From a virus, in IMG/VR virus record IMGVR_UViG_3300048586_000227, positions 1-35,416 of that record: 35,416 nucleotides of DNA; one strand, written 5' to 3'. The notes beneath the pieces were generated by a model. That model did no database searches and was not told the DNA's origin. It was given only the letters and a program-made list of their open reading frames with translations. How positions within the stretch are numbered: position 1 is the first letter of the stretch; each line of letters starts with the position of its first letter. The position numbers and the translations under genes are program-made. Below, piece after piece: positions 24,834 to 32,538 of the stretch.

Positions 24834-24886
24834 ACTATTTACAGATTTAAAACCTTGAAAATATTTCAGGCCAGACCATGAATATT

Positions 24887-24966
24887 TTGATAGTGGAGCA
24901 GTTATCTTGATAGTGGTGCAGTTATTTAAGAGTGGGGGCTGTTATTTTAGGGTTGGTACGGTTACC
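24887..24966. repeat. Four tandem 20-bp repeats (iteron-like)
   Basis: Four contiguous 20-bp units run from 24887, 24907, 24927 and 24947. The first two differ at two positions (TTGATAGTGGAGCAGTTATC and TTGATAGTGGTGCAGTTATT); the third and fourth are more diverged but keep AGTGG/GTTGG and GTTA at fixed places. There are no unique spacers, so this is not CRISPR. Direct repeats of about two helical turns in AT-rich DNA are typical of iterons and multi-copy operator arrays. It lies between the convergent HTH gene and early operon terminator. Confidence 0.75.
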
Positions 24967-25016
24967 TGTTTTAGTATTCTGGATATACAAAGTATATAAA
25001 ATATATATACAAATAA

Positions 25017-25044
25017 TATTAAAAAGCCCCTCAGTGAGGGGCTT
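25017..25044 (-). terminator. Terminator of the early operon
   Basis: A 9-bp stem (25024-25032 with 25036-25044; AAGCCCCTC / GAGGGGCTT) on the minus strand is followed by TTTTTAATATT. It lies about 35 bases after the last early gene. On the plus strand it is followed by GATGCTTTTTC, so it may work both ways. Confidence 0.85.
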
Positions 25045-25078
25045 GATGCTTTTTCTTGGTGTCGCACCGTTCATGACG

Positions 25079-25411
25079 TCACAGCGCCATGGCCTTGTCG
25101 CCCTGGGTGTGCCAGCACTCCGCCTCTCCCTTGAAGGTTCCGCCGCATCCTTCCGGCAATGCACAGTCGCAGTTTTGGCAGGACTGCTTTTTCAGCTCGG
25201 CTTCCTGTTCCAGCCAGCGTTCCCAGTCTCGCCGGATCAGGGTGCTGATGTACTCGTCGGCGGAGTAGGGCTCACCGCTGCCAGCTCGAGCGATGCGCAG
25301 GTGGTCCAGCTGCTGTCGCTCCCGTTCGGAGAGCGCCACCTCCACCCGCTTGATGCCGAGAGCCGCCCGTCTGGCCCGCTGGGCCTGCTTGCGTTTGGTG
25401 GCTTGGTTCAT
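25079..25411 (-). CDS. Hypothetical protein with basic N-terminus and Cys-rich C-terminus
   Basis: The 110-residue product has a very basic first part (KRKQAQRARRAALGIKRVEVALSER) that resembles the strand and first helix of a ribbon-helix-helix fold. A Trp/Glu-rich helix follows, and a C-terminal cluster of five cysteines (78, 81, 83, 89, 99) plus His101 could bind zinc. It is the last gene of the early operon and overlaps the previous one by ATGA. Function unknown; nucleic acid binding is an inference. Confidence 0.62.
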   Translation of the reverse strand: MNQATKRKQAQRARRAALGIKRVEVALSERERQQLDHLRIARAGSGEPYSADEYISTLIRRDWERWLEQEAELKKQSCQNCDCALPEGCGGTFKGEAECWHTQGDKAMAL

Positions 25412-25899
25412 ATTGCCTCCTTGCGGTGGTCAGCCACTACCTGGTGCAGTGCTGGCCGGTATGTTGGATTGAGCTGTTCGGCGGCGCCCGGGTTGGTGCG
25501 ATCGGTAGGGCTGCCCGGTGCGATAAAGAGGGTGCGGCCGGTGACGGCGCACCGGATGGTGCCGCTCTGGTCGATGGCCACAGGGGTGAGCCCGTCTACG
25601 ATATGGCGGCGGCCAACAGATCGGCCATCTGCGGTCAGCACCGGCACGGTGGCGCGGTTGGCTCTGGCCTGAAACGGGTTCGGTACCTCGGCGGCGATGG
25701 CCGGCAGGGCCAGCGATGTTGGACGAGGGTGCCGGCGGCGCAGGATGGCGCAGGCCACTGCCTGCTGTTTGCCCTGTAGCATCCCCACCCACTGGCTGAT
25801 TTCCTTGGCTGGCCAGCGTTGCTGCAGGATGCAGGTCACTCTATTGTCCAGGCTGCGGTACTCTTCGCGGCTTACGGTCTGTTTGCTGTTCATGTTCAT
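25408..25899 (-). CDS. Hypothetical early protein next to gene A
   Basis: The 163-residue product starts at ATG 25899 in an overlap with the gene A stop, with GAGGAG upstream; the frame continues further upstream but inside gene A. It contains QRWPAKEISQWVGMLQGKQQAVACAILRRRHP, probably two helices, then a Thr/Arg-rich part. I do not recognise the family. Coupling to A suggests a role in replication or its control. Confidence 0.6.
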   Translation of the reverse strand: MNMNSKQTVSREEYRSLDNRVTCILQQRWPAKEISQWVGMLQGKQQAVACAILRRRHPRPTSLALPAIAAEVPNPFQARANRATVPVLTADGRSVGRRHIVDGLTPVAIDQSGTIRCAVTGRTLFIAPGSPTDRTNPGAAEQLNPTYRPALHQVVADHRKEAI

Positions 25900-28226
25900 G
25901 CCCACTCCTCGCTGTAGTCGTTCTCTTCTTGCATCCACTCCGGCACATCCAGCCCCTCCAGTACCCGCCACATCTCTGACTGATAGGGCTCCGGCAGCAT
26001 CTCTATCCAGCTGCGGGTACCGGTATGGCCCTGTGCCTGGTAGACCTTGCCGCAAAGCTCAACCAGCATCGGCCAGTCCTGATCTCCTTCCGGTACCGCG
26101 TACTCATCCGGCTGGTTAGGCTCGGCTGGCGACTGGCCCTCAGGCACCCAGTCAGGCTCGCTTGGTACCGCTCGGCGCGATTGCACCTGGCCGTTCTCAA
26201 GCCAGAGGCTGAAACCGTCCACGCTGACGCTAGATCCAGAGCGCAAACGGCTGATAGAGAAGGGAGATAAACCCCATTGCTCTGCCATTAACTGATCCGC
26301 GAACGCCTCAGGATCCGGCTGCGTACAGTTATTGTCAGAGCTCCAAGGAGCCGGGCTGTCGCCCGACTGAACACCCACACCCCAACCCGAACCCCCGGCG
26401 GCCTTGGCGGCCTCATAGGTGCCTGCTGGTACCACTTCCCACCCTTGCAGGCGGGTCTTGATACCCAGGCGAGCGGTGTGCAGCCCCATCAGGCGCTTGA
26501 TGTCCTCGCCGTAGCTGTTGGCTTGTTCTTCGATGAGGTGGGCCAGCTTGATGGGGTGATCGGCACGGGTAGAGAGGGCCCCGCCCATAGCGTGTAGGTA
26601 GCAGCGGAATATGCCGTTATCGGCGGCATAGCGGGCGGCCTCAAAACGTGGGTCTTGCAGTAGCGGCTTGGGCGGACCGACCAGATCGCCGTTCTTCTTG
26701 GCGTTGCTGATACGGCGCAGCTCGCGCCAGATGCCTACAGGGGCGCCGCCGATCTGCTGAAAGGTACGGATCCCCCACCAACTGGCCCAGGCGCAGGCGT
26801 GCTGGGCGCCCTGGTCAGCCTGGGTGCCCGCTTCGTCATCGCCATCTACGTGCTCGCCATCGATGTTTTTGGCGATGTATGCCGCGATGTAACCAGTGGC
26901 ATCCCCCTTGGACGGGTCGATCTCTTTCCAGTCGAAGCGCGGCGTAAAGTCAGTAAAGGGGGTGCCCTGATTGCTGCGCTCCAGCTCCTGCCGATCATCT
27001 GTCAGGGCATAACGCTGCAGAGTGTCGATCACCCCATTCCGGTCGCGTTTTCGCATAAACAGCAGCATGTGCCAGTGCGGCGTGCCATCGTGGTGTGGTT
27101 CGCAAACCCGGAAGCCATAGATAGGCATGCCCCAGCGTTTCAGGTATGAACGGGCCCGGCTCCACAGCTGTCCCAGATAGGCGCAGGTGTCACGTGGGGT
27201 GGCGCCCTGGTACTTGTCGTTTTCGATGGTCTTGCCGTTGCGGCCAGTCTTCCAGGCGTGGAAGCGGCTCGGGGCTGTCCAGGTAAAGAAGACCCCCACA
27301 TGGCCCTGCTCCTCGGCATAGTCCTCGAACCCCCGCATGCGAGTCATCATCTCATTGCGGCGGTTGACCGGGTTGGAGACGCTGGCCTCCCAGCAATCTT
27401 TCATCGAGATCACAAGGTCATGTTGGTCGTTCATCACTTCCGACTCGGCTAGCCAGCGCATCATGGCCCGCTTGCGCTCGCGCACCACTTTCATGGTGGC
27501 GTTCGAGACGTAGGCGGAGACGCCCTTACGCACCTTGCCCAGCAGGATAGCAATGTGCTCTTGTAGCCTGTCCCAGCAGCGGTTGATGCGCCTCTCCCAC
27601 CACTTGGCAGATAGCAGACGCACCATTACGCTCAGGATCCAGTTATCCCGCGCCTCTTTGGTTTTGAAGTCCGGCATCTTGCCGATGAATCCCCACTGGT
27701 CTGCGGGCTGTTTGATTACCTCCCATGTTTCCATCAGATCCAGCTCACCGGCGTGGGTGTTCTGCTCGATGTTCTTCCAGATGGCGGCGGTCTGGTTGGC
27801 GAACTGGTTGGCGACCCGCTTGCGGCCGTCATCATCGCGCAGGTGCTGGGCATCGACCGGCAATGCCATTACCAGAGAGCGAACCCACTTCACCCGTTCC
27901 CGTAGCCATATGTTGGCGCTGCGGCAGTTGCGGGCGGTGCCATCTTTGCGGCGGCGCACGTACTGCTTGAACAGCACCTGTGTGAACTGCGGGGAGAGGC
28001 CATCAAGCAGCTGCACCGCCCAGACCAGATCTGATTCACCAGGCGCCCCCATAAAGGCGGCCTCCAACTTGGTACCCGGCATGGAGTTGGCGAGGGTATC
28101 GATGCGCGACCGTAAGGCCTTTTTAGACAGCGGCAGCTGGTTGCGCTTTGGCGTTGGCAGGCGGGAGATGGCAAAACCAAGTTGGCCAGCCTCGGCGGCT
28201 GGCCCTTTGTTGTTCTGGTTGGTCAT
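25896..28226 (-). CDS. Replication initiation endonuclease A (HUH, rolling circle)
   Basis: The 776-residue protein fits the phage replication gene A family (P2 gpA, 761 residues). The HUH metal site is PHWHMLLF (His384, His386). The active tyrosines lie in GYIAAYIAKN (Tyr446 and Tyr450), the two-tyrosine arrangement of P2 gpA, which nicks the origin and stays bound to the 5' end. In P2 the origin is within A itself; I could not locate it here. The N-terminal 300 residues are helical and basic; the last 150 are acidic and Pro/Ser-rich. Confidence 0.92.
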   Translation of the reverse strand: MTNQNNKGPAAEAGQLGFAISRLPTPKRNQLPLSKKALRSRIDTLANSMPGTKLEAAFMGAPGESDLVWAVQLLDGLSPQFTQVLFKQYVRRRKDGTARNCRSANIWLRERVKWVRSLVMALPVDAQHLRDDDGRKRVANQFANQTAAIWKNIEQNTHAGELDLMETWEVIKQPADQWGFIGKMPDFKTKEARDNWILSVMVRLLSAKWWERRINRCWDRLQEHIAILLGKVRKGVSAYVSNATMKVVRERKRAMMRWLAESEVMNDQHDLVISMKDCWEASVSNPVNRRNEMMTRMRGFEDYAEEQGHVGVFFTWTAPSRFHAWKTGRNGKTIENDKYQGATPRDTCAYLGQLWSRARSYLKRWGMPIYGFRVCEPHHDGTPHWHMLLFMRKRDRNGVIDTLQRYALTDDRQELERSNQGTPFTDFTPRFDWKEIDPSKGDATGYIAAYIAKNIDGEHVDGDDEAGTQADQGAQHACAWASWWGIRTFQQIGGAPVGIWRELRRISNAKKNGDLVGPPKPLLQDPRFEAARYAADNGIFRCYLHAMGGALSTRADHPIKLAHLIEEQANSYGEDIKRLMGLHTARLGIKTRLQGWEVVPAGTYEAAKAAGGSGWGVGVQSGDSPAPWSSDNNCTQPDPEAFADQLMAEQWGLSPFSISRLRSGSSVSVDGFSLWLENGQVQSRRAVPSEPDWVPEGQSPAEPNQPDEYAVPEGDQDWPMLVELCGKVYQAQGHTGTRSWIEMLPEPYQSEMWRVLEGLDVPEWMQEENDYSEEWA

Positions 28227-28263
28227 TGGAGATTGTTACCCAGTGTCTTGATGGTGTTTCTTG

Positions 28264-29838
28264 TCATGCAGCCACCTCCTGTGCATCGGCGCACATCTCT
28301 GGCAGGTTGGCGCGCACCAAGGCGGCAGCCAGTGGCGGGCACACGGCATTGCCGCAGCGGGCGACTTGCGCAGTCTTTGTGAACTTCTTGCCGTTGGCAT
28401 CGTGGGCGATCACGTAGTCAGCCGGGAAACCCTGAGCCGCGAACAGCTCATGAGGTTCGAGCATCCGCATGCCGATATCGACGATCTGATAATCCTCGCC
28501 GCGCACTGTGACCAGACCGAACCGATCCCGAGTCGTCACGGTATGCAGGGGCTCGGAGCAGGGGATGGTTGAGTCGGTGCCGTAATACTTGAGCAGAAAG
28601 GCCCTCACCTCGCCGATATGCAGCCCGCCAGCGGTGACGGTGGGCATGGGCTCGGTCACCGGTTGGCCGTGCTGGCAGGTACCGCGCAGCTTAATCAGGT
28701 GGCTGGTCACCAGTGCGTTGTGGTCAACGGTGGTCACGGTCGGCAGCGGCTTGGTCAGCTCTGCGCCCACGACGCCGGTGTAATGCTTGGCCAGAAAGGC
28801 GGTTACCAGCTGACTCTTGTCAGCCTTGGCCATGACTGTGCCCAGTGGCTCCTCAACGGATTGACCAACAGATCGGCCAAACTGTCGAGCGATGACCGGT
28901 GACACCAGCGCGAAGTGGCCACCCTTTACCTGGGCGCAGATAGTGCGCAGGGGCTCATTGGCCGGCATGTTGCGCTGATGGCTGGCGTTGGCATGCTCAG
29001 TGATGAAGGGGGCAAGTGCTGAATCCCGGTCAACTGGCACGATGAAAGGCTCGGCGGCATTGATGACGAACCGTTCCAGCCCCTTGGCTATCCGGCGCAA
29101 TGTGTTCTCAGCCAGTGGCCGCTTGCGCTCGAAAATGGAGGGGCACGGGATCGACCAGTCGATGATGTCTGCGGCGGTTTGCCACGGCAGCAGCTTGCCA
29201 GCCTTCACCTCGGCACTGTCTGGCGCGCCATGGGTTGGCTTGGGCCACACGATGGCGGCGCCATCCCGGCGGGCAATCAGGAACAGGCGCTTGCGGATAG
29301 TGGGGGTGCCATAGTCACAGGCGCGCAGCTCGCGCCACTCCACCTTGTATCCCTGGCGGCGCAGCGCATTGATGAAACTGTTGAAGGTGCGGCCCTTCTT
29401 GGCGGGGTCTGGGCGGGCGTTACCTTCTGAGTCAATCAGCAAGGGCCCCCAGGTCTGAAACTCCTCGACGTTCTCCAGCATGATCACCCGGGGGCGAACC
29501 TGGGCCGCCCAGCGCAGGGCAACCCATGCCAAGCCCCGGATCTTCTTGCTGACAGGGGTTGAACCCTTGGCCTTGGAGAAGTGCTTGCAGTCAGGCGACA
29601 GCCAGACCAGCCCGACTTGGCGACCAGCTACCACGTCACGCGGCACGATGTCCCACACCGATTCGCAATAGTGCTCAGTGCTGGGGTGGTTGACGGTGTG
29701 CATGGCGATCGCATCCGGGTCGTGGTTGATGGCGATTTCAGGGCTACGGCCCAATGCCATTTCGATCCCGGTAGAGGCACCGCCGCCACCGGCGAAGTTG
29801 TCGACCACGATCTCGCTGAACAAGTTGAAGTTACTCAT
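28264..29838 (-). CDS. C5 cytosine DNA methyltransferase with internal ~33-residue repeats
   Basis: The 524-residue protein has the C5-methylase motifs: I DNFAGGGGAST (13-23), IV SPDCKHFS with catalytic Cys84, VI ENV (122-124), VIII IRKRLFLIARRDG (~181-193), IX EPHELFAAQGFP and X GNAVCPPLA. Between VIII and IX, where target recognition lies, five copies of (E/K)P(L/M)-x-T(V/I) start with Pro at 296, 331, 364, 397 and 430. No restriction endonuclease is nearby, so self-protection against host restriction is likely. The ATG at 29838 overlaps the upstream gene by 8 bases. Confidence 0.9.
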   Translation of the reverse strand: MSNFNLFSEIVVDNFAGGGGASTGIEMALGRSPEIAINHDPDAIAMHTVNHPSTEHYCESVWDIVPRDVVAGRQVGLVWLSPDCKHFSKAKGSTPVSKKIRGLAWVALRWAAQVRPRVIMLENVEEFQTWGPLLIDSEGNARPDPAKKGRTFNSFINALRRQGYKVEWRELRACDYGTPTIRKRLFLIARRDGAAIVWPKPTHGAPDSAEVKAGKLLPWQTAADIIDWSIPCPSIFERKRPLAENTLRRIAKGLERFVINAAEPFIVPVDRDSALAPFITEHANASHQRNMPANEPLRTICAQVKGGHFALVSPVIARQFGRSVGQSVEEPLGTVMAKADKSQLVTAFLAKHYTGVVGAELTKPLPTVTTVDHNALVTSHLIKLRGTCQHGQPVTEPMPTVTAGGLHIGEVRAFLLKYYGTDSTIPCSEPLHTVTTRDRFGLVTVRGEDYQIVDIGMRMLEPHELFAAQGFPADYVIAHDANGKKFTKTAQVARCGNAVCPPLAAALVRANLPEMCADAQEVAA

Positions 29839-30082
29839 GCGCCGATAGCTCCCTGATGTTGTTCCGGCAGGTGGCCAACGCATGGCGGGCATGCCTCGCC
29901 ATCTTTCTGGCTGCGACACACTGGCGCAGGGTCAGGGAGACCGTGCAGCGTGGGCGAGGGGATAGCCGACGCATTGCCAGTAGGTCGCGCTGATACGAGC
30001 GCAGGCGGGCCTCGTCGCCCATCATGGTGTCGAACCATCTATCCACACGGGTTTGCAGGTCGGAGATCAGGCGGAGGCTCAT
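29831..30082 (-). CDS. Hypothetical small basic early protein
   Basis: The 83-residue protein (MSLRLISDLQTRVDRWFDTMM) is rich in Arg and probably all-helical, with Cys48, Cys57 and Cys73 spread along it. The ATG at 30082 overlaps the upstream stop (ATGA) and GGAGG lies before it as AGGCGGAGG-like sequence on the other strand only, so coupling is the main argument for this start. No family recognised. Confidence 0.55.
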   Translation of the reverse strand: MSLRLISDLQTRVDRWFDTMMGDEARLRSYQRDLLAMRRLSPRPRCTVSLTLRQCVAARKMARHARHALATCRNNIRELSAHE

Positions 30083-30390
30083 TTGATGGTCTCCCCCAGT
30101 CCGTGAATCGGTGCGCAGTCTGCCCACCACTCGGCTATTTCTCTCGCCAGCGCGACTTCACCGCTACCCAGCGCCAGCCAGTACACTGCGCGGATGGCGC
30201 CCAGCGCCAACAGCTCAGACACATCGAGATCAGCCCACAAAACCCGAGCCTGATCGTATTCAGCGCGGGCCGCTTCCCAGTGCTTGGTCAGCTGGCTGAC
30301 CGGCGTGGGCGGCTGCATATGGGCGGGGCCTGCTTCTGCGCCGCCCTGTTCATCGACTGGTGCTTCCAGTTCAAACAGGTCATCAGTCAT
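30079..30390 (-). CDS. Hypothetical acidic early protein
   Basis: The 103-residue product is acidic at the N-terminus (MTDDLFELEAPVDEQGGAEAG) and helical after residue 30 (LTKHWEAARAEYDQARVLWADLDVSELLALG). It overlaps both neighbours by ATGA. No known motif. Small acidic early proteins are sometimes host-factor inhibitors or DNA mimics, but nothing here proves that. Confidence 0.6.
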   Translation of the reverse strand: MTDDLFELEAPVDEQGGAEAGPAHMQPPTPVSQLTKHWEAARAEYDQARVLWADLDVSELLALGAIRAVYWLALGSGEVALAREIAEWWADCAPIHGLGETIK

Positions 30391-30596
30391 TCCTCATCCC
30401 CCATCACTGAGTCGTCATCCATCAGGTCTTCCTGCTTGCTGGTCACAACCAGTTGCACCTGGATGTACTCATCCCCGGAATACAACTCGCCCAGGGCGAT
30501 GCGGTTTTCCTGCTCGCCAGTGGCCAGCAGTTCGGTCAGCAGCGGTAACACGGCGCGTTCTGCCCGCTTGGCGATATGAATGGCATCGATACTCAT
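30387..30596 (-). CDS. Hypothetical small early protein
   Basis: The 69-residue protein (MSIDAIHIAKRAERAVLPLLTELLATG) is helical at the N-terminus and ends in a strongly acidic tail (KQEDLMDDDSVMGDEE). The ATG at 30596 overlaps the upstream stop; the frame extends upstream to 30638 but without a ribosome site. No family recognised. Confidence 0.58.
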   Translation of the reverse strand: MSIDAIHIAKRAERAVLPLLTELLATGEQENRIALGELYSGDEYIQVQLVVTSKQEDLMDDDSVMGDEE

Positions 30597-30784
30597 GCGC
30601 CAACCCTCCCGTTCATTGAGCGGAACACCTTGAGCCAACGCAGTTGCTGGCGGGCTTGTTCACGCAGATTGCGGCCCTCGGGGCCGCGCTTGGTGGTGTA
30701 GGTCTTGGCCTTGATGCGGTGCGGCAGCTCGGCCAAATCGGCCAGGGCTTCCTGCCTGGTGATGGGGTGGAACAACTTTTTCAT
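30593..30784 (-). CDS. Hypothetical small basic early protein
   Basis: The 63-residue product (MKKLFHPITRQEALADLAELPHRIKAKTYTTKRGPEGRN) is basic and helical and might bind nucleic acid. It overlaps both neighbours by ATGA in the chain of tightly coupled small early genes. No family recognised. Confidence 0.58.
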   Translation of the reverse strand: MKKLFHPITRQEALADLAELPHRIKAKTYTTKRGPEGRNLREQARQQLRWLKVFRSMNGRVGA

Positions 30785-30954
30785 GCGACCCCCTCAACAA
30801 TCCTGATTGAGCCTGAGACAAGGCGCTCCATGCGGGCGTATCCGTTCTGGCCTTTCAGCCAGGTGGTGCCGCAGTTGATGTAACCGCGGCTAACCAGATA
30901 GGCACTGGCGGCCTTGATAGTGGGTTCAGTGTGGCGAGTGATAACGGCTGCCAT
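30781..30954 (-). CDS. Hypothetical small early protein
   Basis: The ATG at 30954 has a GGGGAG site upstream and gives 57 residues (MAAVITRHTEPTIKAASAYLVSRGYINCG). The pattern helix-turn-strand with WLKGQNGYARMERL resembles a small winged or ribbon domain, but I do not recognise it. A longer frame from 31002 would overlap the next small gene. It starts two bases after that gene's stop. Confidence 0.58.
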   Translation of the reverse strand: MAAVITRHTEPTIKAASAYLVSRGYINCGTTWLKGQNGYARMERLVSGSIRIVEGVA

Positions 30955-30956
30955 GA

Positions 30957-31133
30957 TCAGATCTCCCCTCGGCAGTTGACGCATGACCATACAGCTCGCC
31001 AAGCCATGGCGGCTGGACGCTCCAGAGAATGGATCAGGTCAGGATTGCTGCTGTAACGCTGGCCGCGATAGGCCAGCTTGCGGTTTTGAAGGCGCAGGTT
31101 GCGCAATTGGTCACGAATGGCTAAAGTTGGCAT
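30957..31133 (-). CDS. Hypothetical small early protein, 58 residues
   Basis: An open frame from ATG 31133 to TGA 30957 encodes 58 basic residues (MPTLAIRDQLRNLRLQNRKLAYRG) ending in a CxxC motif (SCVNCRGEI). It fills the space between two other early genes, and its stop lies two bases before the next start, matching the packing of the operon. The ribosome site (AGG eight bases before) is weak. Confidence 0.5.
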   Translation of the reverse strand: MPTLAIRDQLRNLRLQNRKLAYRGQRYSSNPDLIHSLERPAAMAWRAVWSCVNCRGEI

Positions 31134-31152
31134 GTCGATTTACCTAGTTGAC

Positions 31153-31196
31153 GAATGAAAGCCCCGCGGTGTTCCACCACCTTTGCGGGGTTTTTT
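31153..31196 (+). terminator. Hairpin with T-run, oriented against the early operon
   Basis: CCCCGC (31162-31167) pairs with GCGGGG (31185-31190), with an inner GGTG/CACC pairing. TTTTTT follows on the plus strand. On the minus strand, the direction of the operon, the tail is only CTTTCATT. It lies between the 152-residue protein gene and the downstream small genes. It would best stop antisense transcripts, or act as a weak attenuator for the operon. Confidence 0.55.
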
Positions 31197-31653
31197 ATTG
31201 CCCGATTGCTCTCGGTCCTTGCTGAACCATTTCGCTGGCGGCCATAACGGCCTGTTTCATTTGCAGCCTCTTTGTTCTCTCCTTCTTCAATCTTTCGATA
31301 TCCCCTATAGGCCTGGTGACCGGGGCTGGATGCCATGCTCTGGTGTCACATCCGCAACGGAATTCGCCCTGGTAGTCCAGCGCGAGGACGGCCAGACGGA
31401 TCGCTTCTCGTTGCTGGTGAGGCAAGGCTGACAGGGTTGCGCTCATCAGCTGGCCGCGTGGCTGGCGGGCGATGCCGCAAATCGCTACCTTCTTGGCCTG
31501 GCTGATAGCCAGCCAGTCTGTGTCCAGGCTGGAGCGGGTCTTGCCGAACAGTTCGCGCAGCAGCAGGCAGCCCGCTGTGTTCATGGCCACCTGTTCTGTG
31601 GGCGTCAGGCCCGCCAGATTGCGTTCGTCGTGGTTGATTTGTTGCTGTTGCAT
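31195..31653 (-). CDS. Hypothetical early protein
   Basis: The 152-residue protein has a Gln/Asn-rich start (MQQQQINHDERN), a helical body and two cysteines in the segment EFRCGCDTRAWHPAP. A strongly basic stretch follows (RLKKERTKRLQMKQ). It lies just downstream of the CII-like regulator. Family not recognised; the gene's position matches early genes of unknown function in phiO18P-like phages. Confidence 0.6.
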   Translation of the reverse strand: MQQQQINHDERNLAGLTPTEQVAMNTAGCLLLRELFGKTRSSLDTDWLAISQAKKVAICGIARQPRGQLMSATLSALPHQQREAIRLAVLALDYQGEFRCGCDTRAWHPAPVTRPIGDIERLKKERTKRLQMKQAVMAASEMVQQGPRAIGQ

Positions 31654-31663
31654 GGGTTCCCCC

Positions 31664-32173
31664 TTACATGGTCATGGTTTGCATCAGGATGTCTGATGCG
31701 CAGGCGACGGTCGGCACGGCCTGAAAGCGGGCCTCGATGTCGTGGATGAGCAGTGCCAACGACCCCATTGCCGAGGTGGCCACACTGACGATGGTGTTGC
31801 GTTCGGTGCGGGATACACGCCCCCGCTCGGCCAGTTCCAGTGCCCGTTGGCCGATGCTGGCCACCTTGGCATTGAGGTCGATCGCTTGATGGGGAAGGGA
31901 TGGTGCGCGTTCAGCGTTTGGAATGGCGATGGCGGTGAGCTTGCATTCCATCAGCATGCCGTCGAACAGGGTTTCGTCCCCTTCGGTGGCGTGATACAGC
32001 ACGATGAGATCGGCCACGGTTAGCTGGTGCGGCTGGTCAGGGTTGAGTTTGTTTCTCAGTACCTGAGCATCAATGCCAGCCTCCTTGGCGACCGTGCTGA
32101 TCACGTAGGCGGAAGCAAATCTGCTGCATGCAGATTCGAAGTGTGGATGTTTGCAGTTGCCATCGATAAACAT
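31664..32173 (-). CDS. Phage regulatory protein CII-like
   Basis: The 169-residue protein resembles the regulatory CII family of K139/HP1-type phages: MFIDGNCKHPHFESACSRFASAY, a helix-turn-helix-like AKEAGIDAQVLRNKLNPDQPHQLTVADLIVLYHATEGD, and a helical C-terminus. The ATG at 32173 has GGAG before it; an ATG at 32197 has none. Such proteins adjust the lysis/lysogeny decision after infection. It follows the Cox-like gene. Confidence 0.72.
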   Translation of the reverse strand: MFIDGNCKHPHFESACSRFASAYVISTVAKEAGIDAQVLRNKLNPDQPHQLTVADLIVLYHATEGDETLFDGMLMECKLTAIAIPNAERAPSLPHQAIDLNAKVASIGQRALELAERGRVSRTERNTIVSVATSAMGSLALLIHDIEARFQAVPTVACASDILMQTMTM

Positions 32174-32199
32174 GGTTCTCGCTCCATTGAGTGCCATAG

Positions 32200-32418
32200 T
32201 TACCGGGAGGTTGCGGGCGCATATGATGCTGCGGCGGCCTGTTGGTAGAGCGCGACCATATTGATCAGAACCCTGTGCTTAGGCCCTGCCTTCGGCATGA
32301 TCTGCAGTTCACCGCTGGCGACCATCTTTCTCACTGTGCCAACAGGGATGCCGGTATCTGCGCTATAGCGCTCGATGGTTTTAACCGGTGTGTCGATCTT
32401 GAGTGCAATCTCTGACAT
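32200..32418 (-). CDS. Cox/Apl-like excisionase and lytic repressor
   Basis: The 72-residue protein (MSEIALKIDTPVKTIERYSADTGIPVGTVRKMVASGEL) carries a MerR/excisionase-like helix-turn-helix around residues 14-40. It is the first gene of the early operon, divergent from the CI-type repressor, exactly the place of P2 cox. Cox proteins bend attachment-site DNA for excision and repress the repressor promoter. The ATG at 32418 has AAAGGA eight bases upstream. Confidence 0.78.
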   Translation of the reverse strand: MSEIALKIDTPVKTIERYSADTGIPVGTVRKMVASGELQIMPKAGPKHRVLINMVALYQQAAAASYAPATSR

Positions 32419-32450
32419 GATTGGAATCCTTTGATTGAGTATCAATATGC

Positions 32451-32472
32451 GGCTATATGGGTAGATATAGCC
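32451..32472. promoter_or_regulatory. Operator: inverted repeat in the lysogeny switch
   Basis: GGCTATAT (32451-32458) and ATATAGCC (32465-32472) form a perfect inverted repeat with a six-base centre. It covers the -10 and part of the spacer of the proximal early promoter. Parts recur toward the repressor gene: GCTATATG at 32452-32459 and 32556-32563, and ATATGGGT (32455) against ACCCATAT (32534-32541). This fits repressor binding at more than one site. Confidence 0.65.
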
Positions 32473-32480
32473 TCAGTCAA
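32452..32480 (-). promoter_or_regulatory. Early promoter (proximal)
   Basis: On the minus strand TTGACT (32480-32475), 17 bases, TATAGC (32457-32452). It starts transcription about 30 bases before the Cox-like ATG and overlaps the 22-bp operator. Confidence 0.6.
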
Positions 32481-32488
32481 CACGGTTA

Positions 32489-32517
32489 ACTCTACTGGTG
32501 GCATCATTTGGTGTCAA
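32489..32517 (-). promoter_or_regulatory. Early promoter (distal candidate)
   Basis: On the minus strand a perfect -35 TTGACA (32517-32512), 17 bases, then TAGAGT (32494-32489; four of six consensus bases). It points to the Cox-like gene, in tandem with the proximal promoter. Confidence 0.45.
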
Positions 32518-32538
32518 TGATCAGTTTGGGTTGACCCA

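Noticed and set aside
24887-24966. Possible CRISPR array
   Set aside because: The 20-bp units are contiguous with no spacers and no cas genes are present.
28264-29838. Restriction-modification system
   Set aside because: Only a methyltransferase is present; no neighbouring gene looks like an endonuclease of restriction type.
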